DNA of 64,000 nt. It comes from Bradyrhizobium sp. sBnM-33 (GTDB lineage: Bacteria; Pseudomonadota; Alphaproteobacteria; Rhizobiales; Xanthobacteraceae). Shown piece by piece: positions 57,301 through 64,000 of the stretch (positions are counted from its first letter, which is position 1; each line of letters begins with the position of its first letter). The notes beneath the pieces are model-generated. The model had not been told where the DNA came from. It searched no databases and saw only the letters and a program-made list of their open reading frames with translations. The stretch covers positions 2,418,001 to 2,482,000 of the forward strand of contig NZ_CP136624.1 of NCBI RefSeq assembly GCF_032917945.1, written 5' to 3'. The position numbers were made by a program, and so were the translations under genes.

Positions 57301-58485
57301 CCCGGTCTCCTCAGTGCTGCGCTTTAATCGCCGTCGCACCTCGTCGACCGCCGCGGTGGCGACTTGCAGCGCACGCTGCCGAGCCAGAGCGTCCCGCTCG
57401 GCGGATTCGAGACGGTTCGCGTCCTGCATGGTCGGGTCGGCACGCAGGATATCAAGCCGAGCCTGCTCGCGCTTGAGCGCAAGTTCCGCGTCGTCGTGAA
57501 TTATCCGGGCGAGCGCTTCCGCGGTCTCGGCCCTCTCGAGCCGCGCCTGCGCGTCGCCGCGCGCCCGGCTTGCACTGTCGAACTCGGTCTGGGCCTGGCG
57601 CAGCGCGCGGGCCTGCCGCCGGCTCTGGGTGCCAGCGTAGATCCGGTAGCGCTGGTCGAAGCGCTCGACGGCTCTTGCCAGCGCCTGGTATTCCTCGAGT
57701 TGGCGGCGATCCTCCTCCAACTGGCCCAGAGCCTCGGCGACGTCCCCAAGCAGTTCGGGTGCGAGCGGTGGCAAGGCCTCGGTCAGTGCGTCCGAGAGCG
57801 CGGTTTCGTCAGGCTTTTTCGACAGTTGCGGCTGACGCAACTGAATCAGCGTATCCATCAAGGCGTCGTAGCGCCTGGTGCCGAGGTGGAACAATCGCTC
57901 ATCGACCGCGCGCCGGTAGCTGACGGCGGTATCGAACACCTGGCCGCGGCCGTGCAGCGCGTCACGCAGGCGTTCCCGAGTCAGGACCACGCGCTGATCA
58001 CTCGTCAGCCAGATATCCTGATTGATGCGCGGAGCGCCAATAGAATCCTCCAACACGAAGAACCAGCTGTCCACCTGGGGACGCGCAGCGACCGCCGCAA
58101 GCCCGGCGCCGAGTGTGAGGTAATGCGGCGTGCCGTCATCGGCGAGGCGGCCGAATTCGATCCAGGCGTAGCCGATGCGCCGGTCATAGCTACCCATCAA
58201 CAGGTTCCAGGACATCTTCTTGCCGCTGTCGCCGTCGGGTTCGATGCGCGAGGACTTGAGCTGTGCATCGAGCAGGAAGGGCAGCGTCAGCGACAGCACC
58301 TTGGATTTGCCGGTGCCGTTGTTGCCCCGCAGCAGCAGATGACCGTCGCGGAACCAGAACTCCTCGCTGTCGTAGTGAAACAGCTCCACCAGTCCAAGCC
58401 GCAAAGGCTGCCAGCGTTGCCGCGCCGGGATTGGCAGCGCGGGTCTCTCGGAGAGAGCAGCAAATGAAGCCGGCCGGTCGTTCAT
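54307..58485 (-). CDS. jetC: Wadjet JetC (TIGR02680, SMC-like ATPase)
   Basis: The protein has 1392 residues. Walker A is GNNGTGKS (54-61). Long coiled coils run through about 280-500 and 800-1000, separated by a hinge-like region, and the ABC signature and Walker B lie at the C-terminus (SSGERALGL from S1276; RLMLLDEAFAGID with D1311-E1312). This MukB-like motor is expected to form a complex with JetA and JetB and extrude loops of circular DNA. The frame is intact over 4.2 kb. The start overlaps the jetB stop by ATGA and the stop overlaps jetD likewise. Long antisense frames over it are shadows. Confidence 0.9.
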   Translation of the reverse strand: MNDRPASFAALSERPALPIPARQRWQPLRLGLVELFHYDSEEFWFRDGHLLLRGNNGTGKSKVLSLTLPFLLDAQLKSSRIEPDGDSGKKMSWNLLMGSYDRRIGYAWIEFGRLADDGTPHYLTLGAGLAAVAARPQVDSWFFVLEDSIGAPRINQDIWLTSDQRVVLTRERLRDALHGRGQVFDTAVSYRRAVDERLFHLGTRRYDALMDTLIQLRQPQLSKKPDETALSDALTEALPPLAPELLGDVAEALGQLEEDRRQLEEYQALARAVERFDQRYRIYAGTQSRRQARALRQAQTEFDSASRARGDAQARLERAETAEALARIIHDDAELALKREQARLDILRADPTMQDANRLESAERDALARQRALQVATAAVDEVRRRLKRSTEETGHGVQRMTQAERVMTKLRQNNATHAEAAGIVGLHAGSPLATLAAADLVALTPQAFDNACADLRTLIVDRREQIALLRRRHTEVTEAEALHTQRQNTRDERQGTVEATAKRREQADTEVDHEGHNLIQAWERYFASLKQLRVSSDDGRAALTALADWVVGLDGDNPARHCLQTEQQHASLRLAQRRVALDGQRQTLETELNTLEDERNRLEAGVDATPPNPHTRGADARDAREGAPLWQLVDFREEVTAAQRAGLEAALEAAGLLDAWVSPDGHLQAGDGVELLHDTQVLQRQPHALSLAGWLHADTPTDIAVPAALVERLLSGIACTDDDPADIEAWVAPDGRFRLAALVGAWAKPAAVYIGHAARAAARKQRLADVVGRLTLIADELIAVQAMDAQLTRDQDRAADEWRLAPSEEELRNAHLAAAASAREAQTARQQLSEADLQYLEAAQALQTVRQRLAADATDLRLPALSAELPAVEMALNHYHDAQLRLAQAVHEVRLALPELQRQRNRENETRDDLKKQDEQFAAARIEAEEAAVRFEVLRGSVGARVEELQRRLADASTAVKASNSALTIARDVLSKSGEARAVAHEQAATASTLFGQRSNARAEAIAKFQHFAATGLLAAALPQANLPDLGGPWTIDPALTLARRAEQALFELKDDDDAWTRLQRQIGEDLTELQRALSALGHQAHAEQSDWGLIVRVVYQNRPEPPDRLAARLAEEIAQRSELLTANERAVLENHLQAEIASEVQRLLQAAETQRDAINKELHHRPTSTGVRYRLLWQPLAEEEGAPVGLEAARKRLLNTSADLWSSDDRRVVGAMLQQRIAAERERADSGAGKDVGGSLIEQLARALDYRRWHRFRVERWQDGHWRKLSGPASSGERALGLTVPLFAAVASFYSQGSYALAPRLMLLDEAFAGIDDTARAHCMGLIREFDLDFVITSEREWACYAELPGVAICQLQRREGIDAVFVSRWSWDGRAKTRQDDPDRRFAPT

Positions 58486-59798
58486 GTCGGACCGACCAGG
58501 GCATCGGCAGCCGCGGTCTGTACGCCGCGTGTTTCACGAACGTTGCGGACCTCGGCCTCACCGAGCGCAAACCGGGCGAGCGCCGGGCGCGGATAGACCG
58601 TCTCGGCATCTCGCACAATCAGTTGAAGCTTTTCCAGCCGATCAAGGGCGATCTCCGCAAGCTCGCGTTCGGCGCCGGGTTCACGCGCAGATTTGCGCCA
58701 ATATTTGCCATAGCGGGGCTTGCTCTCGCGCAGGTAATCGACGACGTCTTGTTCCCTGATCATACCAGAGAATGGTTGGGTCGCGCCGGCGGCATCCGTC
58801 TGCCGCTGCCTGTAAACGGTGGCCAGGAACTCCGCGACCAGCAGCGTGACATGGGCGTCGGTGCCTTCTGCGGGCATCGCCACATCTGTCAGCGAGCCAG
58901 CCTCGTCGACCAGCGCCAGACCTTCGGCGCGTTGCTCCGCGACCAGCCCGGTTGCGTCAGACAGGCGGGCCGCCATGGCGCCACGCTGGTTGACAAAATA
59001 GGCCCGAGACTCGGCGTCCAGTGTGTCGGTATAGACTACCGGATCGTCGAGCAGCCGGCGTGCCAGTTGGCGGCGCAGAACGGTGCGTCGGCCCTCATCG
59101 CTGTCAGCCACATGCTCGTCGGCCAAGGCATGCAGTCGCTGGTGGAGCGTGACCGGCGCATCTTCCGGCCGGAAAGTCGACGGCCCGCGCACGGCGGCCA
59201 GCATGCCGGCGAGCGCGCGGCGCTGCACGTCGTAGAGGGCATCTGCCTGATCGCCCCCGGTATGGACAAAGGCGTCTTCGTCGCCGGCGACACGCTGCAG
59301 CACGCCCAAGTCGAGCAAGGTGCGGCACACCGCCACCAGTTCACGCCGCTCGTGGGGAGCGCCGAGCGTGAAGATGAAGCCGGAAGCCACCAGCGTCGGC
59401 TCGGCGGCGAATTGCAGCAGCCGCTCACCCAGCAGTCGCAACGTGATCTGCGGGTCAGCGCGTTCGAGCACCGCGCAAGCCAGGCACAACAGCACGTAAC
59501 GGCGGCGATCATAAAACGGCAAACCGCGCATCGTGCTGGCGAGGTCGGCCGGTCGCTTATAAAGTCGAGCACCCTCTTGTTCGACGTGCAGCGCCCAGCC
59601 GGTTTCTCGCCCAAACCAGTCGCGCAGTGCGTCGGCCTGACGCCGGATCGCCGGAAAATCGTCGTGGTCCGGACTCATCAGCGGCGTCATCAGCAAGGCG
59701 CGCACGGCACTGCGAAATTCCTCGTTCTGGAACCGACGCTGTTGCTGGCCGATGCTGCGGCTGTCTCTACCAACGCTGGCGGCCATCGGCTTTCTCAT
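58482..59798 (-). CDS. jetB: Wadjet JetB (TIGR02678 / DUF2398)
   Basis: The protein has 438 residues. Family stretches: ADLASTMRGLPFYDRRRYVL, then LLCLACAVLERADPQITLRL, then YTDTLDAESRAYFVNQRGAM, then the winged-helix end ELAEIALDRLEKLQLIVRDA. It is the MukE-like kite subunit that bridges the JetA dimer and the JetC heads. The ATG at 59798 overlaps the jetA stop by ATGA; coupling of all four genes is the same. Confidence 0.87.
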   Translation of the reverse strand: MRKPMAASVGRDSRSIGQQQRRFQNEEFRSAVRALLMTPLMSPDHDDFPAIRRQADALRDWFGRETGWALHVEQEGARLYKRPADLASTMRGLPFYDRRRYVLLCLACAVLERADPQITLRLLGERLLQFAAEPTLVASGFIFTLGAPHERRELVAVCRTLLDLGVLQRVAGDEDAFVHTGGDQADALYDVQRRALAGMLAAVRGPSTFRPEDAPVTLHQRLHALADEHVADSDEGRRTVLRRQLARRLLDDPVVYTDTLDAESRAYFVNQRGAMAARLSDATGLVAEQRAEGLALVDEAGSLTDVAMPAEGTDAHVTLLVAEFLATVYRQRQTDAAGATQPFSGMIREQDVVDYLRESKPRYGKYWRKSAREPGAERELAEIALDRLEKLQLIVRDAETVYPRPALARFALGEAEVRNVRETRGVQTAAADALVGPT

Positions 59799-61303
59799 GT
59801 CGGCGTGATCGTGATTAAATGGTCGCGCCCGGCAAATACGCCGCGCGGCGTATTGATCACAGCGCGGCTATCGACTGCGAGTGGCGAGAGGTTGATATGC
59901 AATAATCCGTCGCCGGTTCGCCGTTCCGCGCTGGTGTTCGGACCGGCCTGTTCGGTCAGCACCTCACCGAGCAATCCCAGGAACAGACCGAAGGCATGAA
60001 TGTCCAGCTCGGCGAGATCTGAAAGGCGTGTGGGCTGACCGGTGGCGAGGTGCTTGCGCGCCGCCTCGACCTGCAGCGACTCCTCGGCGAGTTCGCGCGC
60101 CAGATGTGCGCGGGCCTCACCGCGATCACGCACCCGGGGCATCACGCCGCGCGGCGCGGCCTCACCGTATTCGCGTAGCCGCGGGTGAATCGTCAGTGGT
60201 GGCGCGTCGGCCCAGCGTGTCGAGGCCGGCAGATCGGCGTCGGCGTTGGGATTCAGCGAGAAATGTCGTGCCGGGTTGAGCGCGAAGGCTGCGCGCGCCA
60301 ACCGGTGCGCCTCGCCATCGTTGCTGCAGGCAGAAAACCAGCAGGCGAGCATGCGGAAATCCGCGGAACGGTCGCTGCGCCCGCTGCGGCGCTCGTTGAG
60401 CGCGGCGATCGCTCCTAGCAATTGCGGAATTGCCGACCGTGCCCTCGCCCGCAACAGTTCGGCTTGTGAGGGTTCGTGGCCGGTACGGAAGAACCAGCCG
60501 CGCAGACCTCTCCAGCGTTCGCGCCAGGCATTCAAGTGAAGGGTCCGCGCGTCGGCCCGATCCTCCGCATCGCCGGGGGCTGCATCGCGTGCATCGCGCG
60601 TGGCGACCTGCTGTAGCAATGCGTCAATGCTCGGTTCCAGAGCGAGGATATGTCTGGCGATGGTGTCGGAGCGGCGCACCAGATCGCCCATGAACCGCTC
60701 CAAATAGTCGATTAGCTGGCGCTTGTAATTCGCTACCGCAATCGCCTCGGCCTGTTGCAACTCAATGCTGCGTGCGACGCCGGCCATGAAAGCCTGCGCA
60801 TTTTCAGCAAGGCCCTCGAAAACGCGCACCAAATCCCGCAGTGTTTCGTGGATCTTCGCGACGTCGGCTTCCGCCTCGTCCGCCAGCGTTTGAAGCGCCT
60901 GCAACCGGTTTGCGATGTCTTCAAGCGCCACCGTTTGCAGTTCGGCGCGCCGTTGCAGTGTTTGCACGAAAAGCGCCAGTGCCACTTCGACAGCCTCCCC
61001 GCCCTGCGAGAGACGATACAGGAAGCGTGCACGGTAGAAATCGCTGAGGCTGGAAACCCGCGCCGTGTCAGGATGCGATTCAAGATTGCCCCAGGCGGCA
61101 AGCTGGGCGAGCGCGGTGTTGACGTCCTCAATTCGCGGTGGTGCATCTAACCATCGGGCTTCGCTCAGTACTTCGTCAGGTCTTAATTGCAGACGGTATT
61201 GCCGTTTGGCTGCTGCAAAGACGTCCATGATGCGGCGGTAAAATTCAGATTTCTCGGCACTCACATGCCTGAACAGCTCGGCTGAATCGCTGACGGCTCG
61301 CAT
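59795..61303 (-). CDS. jetA: Wadjet JetA (TIGR02677 / DUF2397, kleisin-like)
   Basis: The protein has 502 residues from ATG 61303 (MRAVSDSAELFRHVSAEKSE), preceded by GGGAAGAAG; a longer frame from 61402 crosses the presumed 5' untranslated region. The N-terminal winged helix is followed by helical middle segments (TVALEDIANRLQALQTLADE) and a C-terminal domain, the MukF-like layout. It is the first gene of the operon. Together with jetBCD it makes a complete anti-plasmid system of the DUF2397/2398/TIGR02680/2399 type, which I believe is called type III. Confidence 0.87.
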   Translation of the reverse strand: MRAVSDSAELFRHVSAEKSEFYRRIMDVFAAAKRQYRLQLRPDEVLSEARWLDAPPRIEDVNTALAQLAAWGNLESHPDTARVSSLSDFYRARFLYRLSQGGEAVEVALALFVQTLQRRAELQTVALEDIANRLQALQTLADEAEADVAKIHETLRDLVRVFEGLAENAQAFMAGVARSIELQQAEAIAVANYKRQLIDYLERFMGDLVRRSDTIARHILALEPSIDALLQQVATRDARDAAPGDAEDRADARTLHLNAWRERWRGLRGWFFRTGHEPSQAELLRARARSAIPQLLGAIAALNERRSGRSDRSADFRMLACWFSACSNDGEAHRLARAAFALNPARHFSLNPNADADLPASTRWADAPPLTIHPRLREYGEAAPRGVMPRVRDRGEARAHLARELAEESLQVEAARKHLATGQPTRLSDLAELDIHAFGLFLGLLGEVLTEQAGPNTSAERRTGDGLLHINLSPLAVDSRAVINTPRGVFAGRDHLITITPT

Positions 61304-61500
61304 CGGGCTTCTTCCCAAAGGTCTTCCACTGGAGTTGCCGGTTCGCGCGAACACGATAATGCATTTGTCTGTTCGCTGCAGCCAAATTGGGTTACCATCC
61401 ACGGTTCGTGGATCGGGCGCGGGCTAGCTTCCCTGCATGCGGCTGAAACGCGTTTACTGTTGGGGTACATGGTCAGCCTTTCATCTGAGGTGATCCGTAA

Positions 61501-61522
61501 ATTATATAGTAATTTCAATTAC
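61501..61522 (-). promoter_or_regulatory. Promoter-operator dyad of the Wadjet operon
   Basis: GTAATTTCAATTAC (61509-61522) is a perfect palindrome with a two-base centre. The minus-strand TATAAT at 61501-61506 directly follows it. A -35 box is not obvious. Placement about 200 bases before the jetA ATG leaves a long leader, or a second promoter closer in. A regulator binding the palindrome would control entry at the -10. Confidence 0.45.
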
Positions 61523-61675
61523 ATATGAATTCGTAGTTTTAGTCTGAGTGGCGTGCCATTCTTCAATGACCGAGCGAACGCCTCTCCGGATTTGTCTCTT
61601 TTTCGTCTCCGCATTGCGGAGCTCCATGCTTCAGCCCACCTGTTAGTCCTATCCTCTTTCGAGGGACGGTTGCCG

Positions 61676-61980
61676 ATGAGCCAGGAATCCAAGACGGCTG
61701 GCGCGCAATACGCTAGTTACCTGCGACTGCTGCCGCAAAGCGTCGTTGAAGCCAACAATCGTCGCGCGCAGGCACACGCGCAGAACGCGGCCGACGCCTT
61801 CGCTAAATTGTTCGCAGAGGGCACGTGCCCGGTCTGCAAGAACGCAATCACCTCGTATACGAAAGACGCGCCCTGGCTGCTGAGGCCGGAAGGGTTTGAG
61901 AAGGACGATTTCCCGAGAATAGCGGAGCGCTACGCGGCCGAGCGCATCAGCTATTTGGATGCTGCTCATTTCGCCCCTAA
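61676..61980 (+). pseudogene. Hypothetical protein divergent from Wadjet, cut by IS701
   Basis: From ATG 61676 (MSQESKTAGAQYASYLRLLP) about 102 residues are open to the IS701 insertion. Reading across the IS using the CTAA duplication gives a short end (FAPNSEHRFQG), total about 110 residues. It has one CPVC pair and no known domain. The last part also reads in the opposite strand as a different hypothetical gene (FRIRGEMSSIQIADALG), so this stretch may be a fusion of two remnants. Confidence 0.4.
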
Positions 61981-63415
61981 CATTACAGTTGCTTTTTTGC
62001 TTTGAAGTGCGCGCGCTGAGCGACGGCCTGGTGAGCTCTGCGCCAGCAAGACCATGCGATGATGTGTGCGGGCTGGATGCGCTTTCGAGCGAGTCTGATG
62101 GCAATGCGGCGGATTTCCTGGATTGACCAACGGATCAGTGGCGCCGCGGTAATGTTTTGGCTTTTGCCGGGGGGCGTCGTTTTGTTTTTTTGGGCGGTGG
62201 CGGGTTAGCGCGATGCCGGATCGCGGCCATCATGGCGAAGGCGAGCATCACCAGGGAGACGTGACGGTGCCAGCCATGCCAGGATCTGCTCTCGTTGTGA
62301 TCGAGCCCGAACTCGTTTTTCGCGGTTTCAAAACTGTCCTCGATCGCCCATCGATGGCCTTCGACCGCGACCAGCGTTTCAATTGATGTTCCCGCTGGGC
62401 ACCAGGTGGTGAAGAAGGCGAGGTCACCATCGGCGATGCGACGACGGATCAGTAGACCGCGCGTCCACAAACCATCATTTGCACTGTTGAATGGCTCGGC
62501 CTCGAGGTCGGCCAATTCGAGATAACACCAATCGTGCAGCCGCGGTCCTTTGGTTCCGGCTCCCGCCGACAGGCGCTTCCAGTCGGATGAGCGCCGCGTC
62601 CGGGCGATGTCGGCGGCCGTACCGGCGACCGGCGGTCGTTTGCCCCAGGATCGAAACACATGAGCGCTGCTGATCCCAAGCACGTAGCCTTTGCCGGCCC
62701 GACGTAGTTGCTGTTCGATGTCGCCAACGCCGTAGACCGTATCACCGGCAACCCACTTGAATGGTACAGACGCGGCGATCGCGCGTGCGATCATCCTCGT
62801 CGCAAGCTTTGGTTTGGTCGCAAAGCCGACATCGGCAGGCACGTAGGCGGCTTCCAGACGATCCGGATCGTCGGTCCATTCCTTCGGAAGATACAGCGCG
62901 CGGTCGATGAACGCATGACCATGGCGCGAAACGTAGGTAGCGAAGCCTCCGATCTGGCAGTTCGTAATCTTGCCTGCCGAACCCGTATATTGCCGCGCCA
63001 CTCCGCACGACGCTTTGCCTTGTTTGAGAAAGCCGGTCTCGTCGATCACCAGCACTGCATCGTCATCCGCCAAATGCTCGATGACATGGTCGCGCACGAT
63101 ATCGCGCAGGGCATCAGCGTCCCAATCCCCACGCCCCAGAATTGCTTGCTGCCGCCATGGGCCAGGATCGCCAGCCGCCTCCGCCCGCTTCCAACCGGTC
63201 TTGCGCTGCTCATCTCCGAGCAGACCTTCCAGGAACAGGCCGGCATTCGTCGCCACACGCTCTTGCGTGAACACCGGACGTATCCGTTTCCTGATCTCTC
63301 GAAGCGACGCCGCCCACAACGCAAGCGTCTCCTCAATCGACGCTGCTTGCGTCCACGACCTCCGAATCATGGTTGCCCATGGATTCAGACATTTCCCAAA
63401 GAAGCAACTGTAATG
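61981..63415 (-). mobile_element. IS701-family insertion sequence
   Basis: Ends are exact inverted repeats CATTACAGTTGCTT (61981-61994; complement at 63402-63415). Flanking CTAA at 61977-61980 and 63416-63419 is a four-base target duplication, as expected for IS701. It holds one intact transposase gene and is probably a recent arrival. Confidence 0.88.
62135..63370 (-). CDS. IS701-family transposase
   Basis: The protein has 411 residues. The DDE core is visible: DDDAVLVIDETGFLKQGKAS with the first Asp, GDTVYGVGDIEQQLRRAGKG with the second, and VEGHRWAIEDSFETAKNEFG with the catalytic Glu. The C-terminus is basic and Pro/Lys-rich (PPPPKKTKRRPPAKAKTLPR). The frame is intact and the element is bounded by good repeats and a target duplication, so it is likely active. 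The start ATG 63370 is the first in frame. Confidence 0.9.
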   Translation of the reverse strand: MIRRSWTQAASIEETLALWAASLREIRKRIRPVFTQERVATNAGLFLEGLLGDEQRKTGWKRAEAAGDPGPWRQQAILGRGDWDADALRDIVRDHVIEHLADDDAVLVIDETGFLKQGKASCGVARQYTGSAGKITNCQIGGFATYVSRHGHAFIDRALYLPKEWTDDPDRLEAAYVPADVGFATKPKLATRMIARAIAASVPFKWVAGDTVYGVGDIEQQLRRAGKGYVLGISSAHVFRSWGKRPPVAGTAADIARTRRSSDWKRLSAGAGTKGPRLHDWCYLELADLEAEPFNSANDGLWTRGLLIRRRIADGDLAFFTTWCPAGTSIETLVAVEGHRWAIEDSFETAKNEFGLDHNESRSWHGWHRHVSLVMLAFAMMAAIRHRANPPPPKKTKRRPPAKAKTLPRRH

Positions 63416-63570
63416 CTAATTCTGAACATCGCTTTCAAGGTTGAATTCATGTCGTACTTGCGGCCGACTTGGACGCGATTCATCAGATCAAGTTCAAGCT
63501 CGCCGTAATCAAGCAAAAGGCGACCTATGACGGCCATCTCGTTTGGAAATGTGCTGTGGATCGGAAACAT
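63416..63570 (-). pseudogene. N-terminal fragment of a hypothetical protein, cut by IS701
   Basis: The minus-strand frame MFPIHSTFPNEMAVIGRLLL then DYGELELDLMNRVQVGRK then STLKAMFRI stops at the IS701. Beyond the IS, near 61980-61935, the minus strand continues GEMSSIQIADALG, which would extend FRI to FRIRGE. I recall rhizobial hypothetical proteins with this sequence pattern, without known function. The remainder is replaced by unrelated DNA. Confidence 0.45.
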
Positions 63571-63755
63571 TATCGTCTGCGCCCCTTAAGACCAACTGAT
63601 AGCTAGCCTAACGATTCATGGAATGGCCATGACCGTAGCCGTCTAGCGCCGCTGAAAGCGAATGTCCAAGTTCAAATGATCTCGGAGTGGTGTTCTTTCG
63701 GTCGCGCTACGTCTTTGGCAGATCATCACCAGCAATGCTCCGGCGTAGGTTCTCG

Positions 63756-64000
63756 TCATAGCGCCAAGGCTCGTTTGAGATCGTCGTGTTCGAAGGCGCT
63801 GGCCATGCGGTTGATCTCAGCCGATCTGGCGCCGACTGCTTTGGCGCTATCACGCCAGGTCGTCGTCACCGCCGCGACTTCTTTAATAGTTGCGCGGGCT
63901 TGCACGAGGGTGAGGCCGAAAAACTCCGAAGCGGCTTCCAGCAAGTCGAGTGAACAGGTGCCTTCGTCGAGGTCGATATTTGTTGTCAGCACGCGTGCTT
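63756..64000 (-). CDS. hipA: HipA-family toxin, C-terminal end (runs off the window)
   Basis: The last 80 residues of a HipA-like kinase are present: NIDLDEGTCSLDLLEAASEF, then the closing helices VTTTWRDSAKAVGARSAEIN and RMASAFEHDDLKRAL. This is the usual HipA C-terminus. The kinase core and any HipB partner lie beyond 64000. The frame stays open to the window edge, so a full-length gene is possible. Region 63571-63755 has no gene. Confidence 0.7.
   Translation of the reverse strand, partial: ARVLTTNIDLDEGTCSLDLLEAASEFFGLTLVQARATIKEVAAVTTTWRDSAKAVGARSAEINRMASAFEHDDLKRALAL

Noticed and set aside
56215..59999. Plus-strand frames of 346, 367 and 578 codons
   Set aside because: All lie antisense to jetC, jetB and jetA, which have complete family motifs.
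1..64000. CRISPR array, rRNA genes, nod or nif gene clusters
   Set aside because: No regularly spaced identical repeats with spacers, no rRNA-like sequence and no recognisable nod or nif products were seen.

Overview
The window looks like a piece of a Bradyrhizobium symbiosis island. It is GC-rich and mosaic, crowded with insertion sequences and broken genes. It carries a bradavidin-II-like avidin, a NopD-type SUMO-protease effector, and hydrogenase-maturation genes (hypB plus a nickel permease). These gene names come from recognised protein motifs; no database was searched.

Layout. 0-3.6 kb: an IS1182 copy, a small secreted Cys-rich protein, a cytochrome P450 tail and copy A of a diverged repeat. 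3.6-6.1 kb: a compact operon of a double-ubiquitin-like protein, an E1-like ThiF protein, a DUF6527 protein and a small fourth ORF. 6.6-8.3 kb: Fic gene 1. 8.9-9.8 kb: repeat copy B. 10-17.3 kb: remnants of a LysR regulator, a polar amino-acid ABC transporter (cut at an IS1182), a TetR regulator and an amidohydrolase, with an intact avidin. 17.4-28 kb: Fic gene 2, a KAP P-loop NTPase destroyed by nested IS21/IS30/IS3/IS110 elements, and Fic gene 3.

28.3-35.2 kb: a tRNA 3'-end repeat with a recombinase tail, a thioesterase pseudogene, a four-gene leftward operon (unknown protein, QueC-like PP-loop enzyme, XRE-ImmA/IrrE metallopeptidase, PIN nuclease) and an AbiE toxin-antitoxin pair. 35.2-38.3 kb: ISNCY, IS630 and IS66 material. 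39-42 kb: the nopD-like effector. 42-46.3 kb: an ISAzo13 remnant, debris, hypB and a frameshifted nickel permease. 46.5-52.5 kb: a sulfonate-type cluster with TonB receptor, SsuB and SsuA broken, but OsmC and a flavin monooxygenase intact. 52.7 kb: a second tRNA 3'-end repeat followed by a terminator. 53-61.3 kb: a complete leftward four-gene Wadjet (JetABCD) system of the TIGR02677-02680 type. 61.5-64 kb: an IS701 in a small gene remnant and the C-terminal end of a HipA toxin.

Functional theme. Between the symbiosis genes, the window is a defence and toxin-antitoxin island: the ubiquitin-like operon, three Fic proteins, KAP NTPase, QueC/ImmA/PIN operon, AbiE, Wadjet and HipA. The two least described units are the multiubiquitin-E1-DUF6527 operon and the QueC-like/ImmA-IrrE/PIN operon. 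Many transposases and some cargo genes carry single-base frameshifts. Some of these could be sequencing errors, although long intact frames (1,392 and 1,016 codons) argue against a high error rate.
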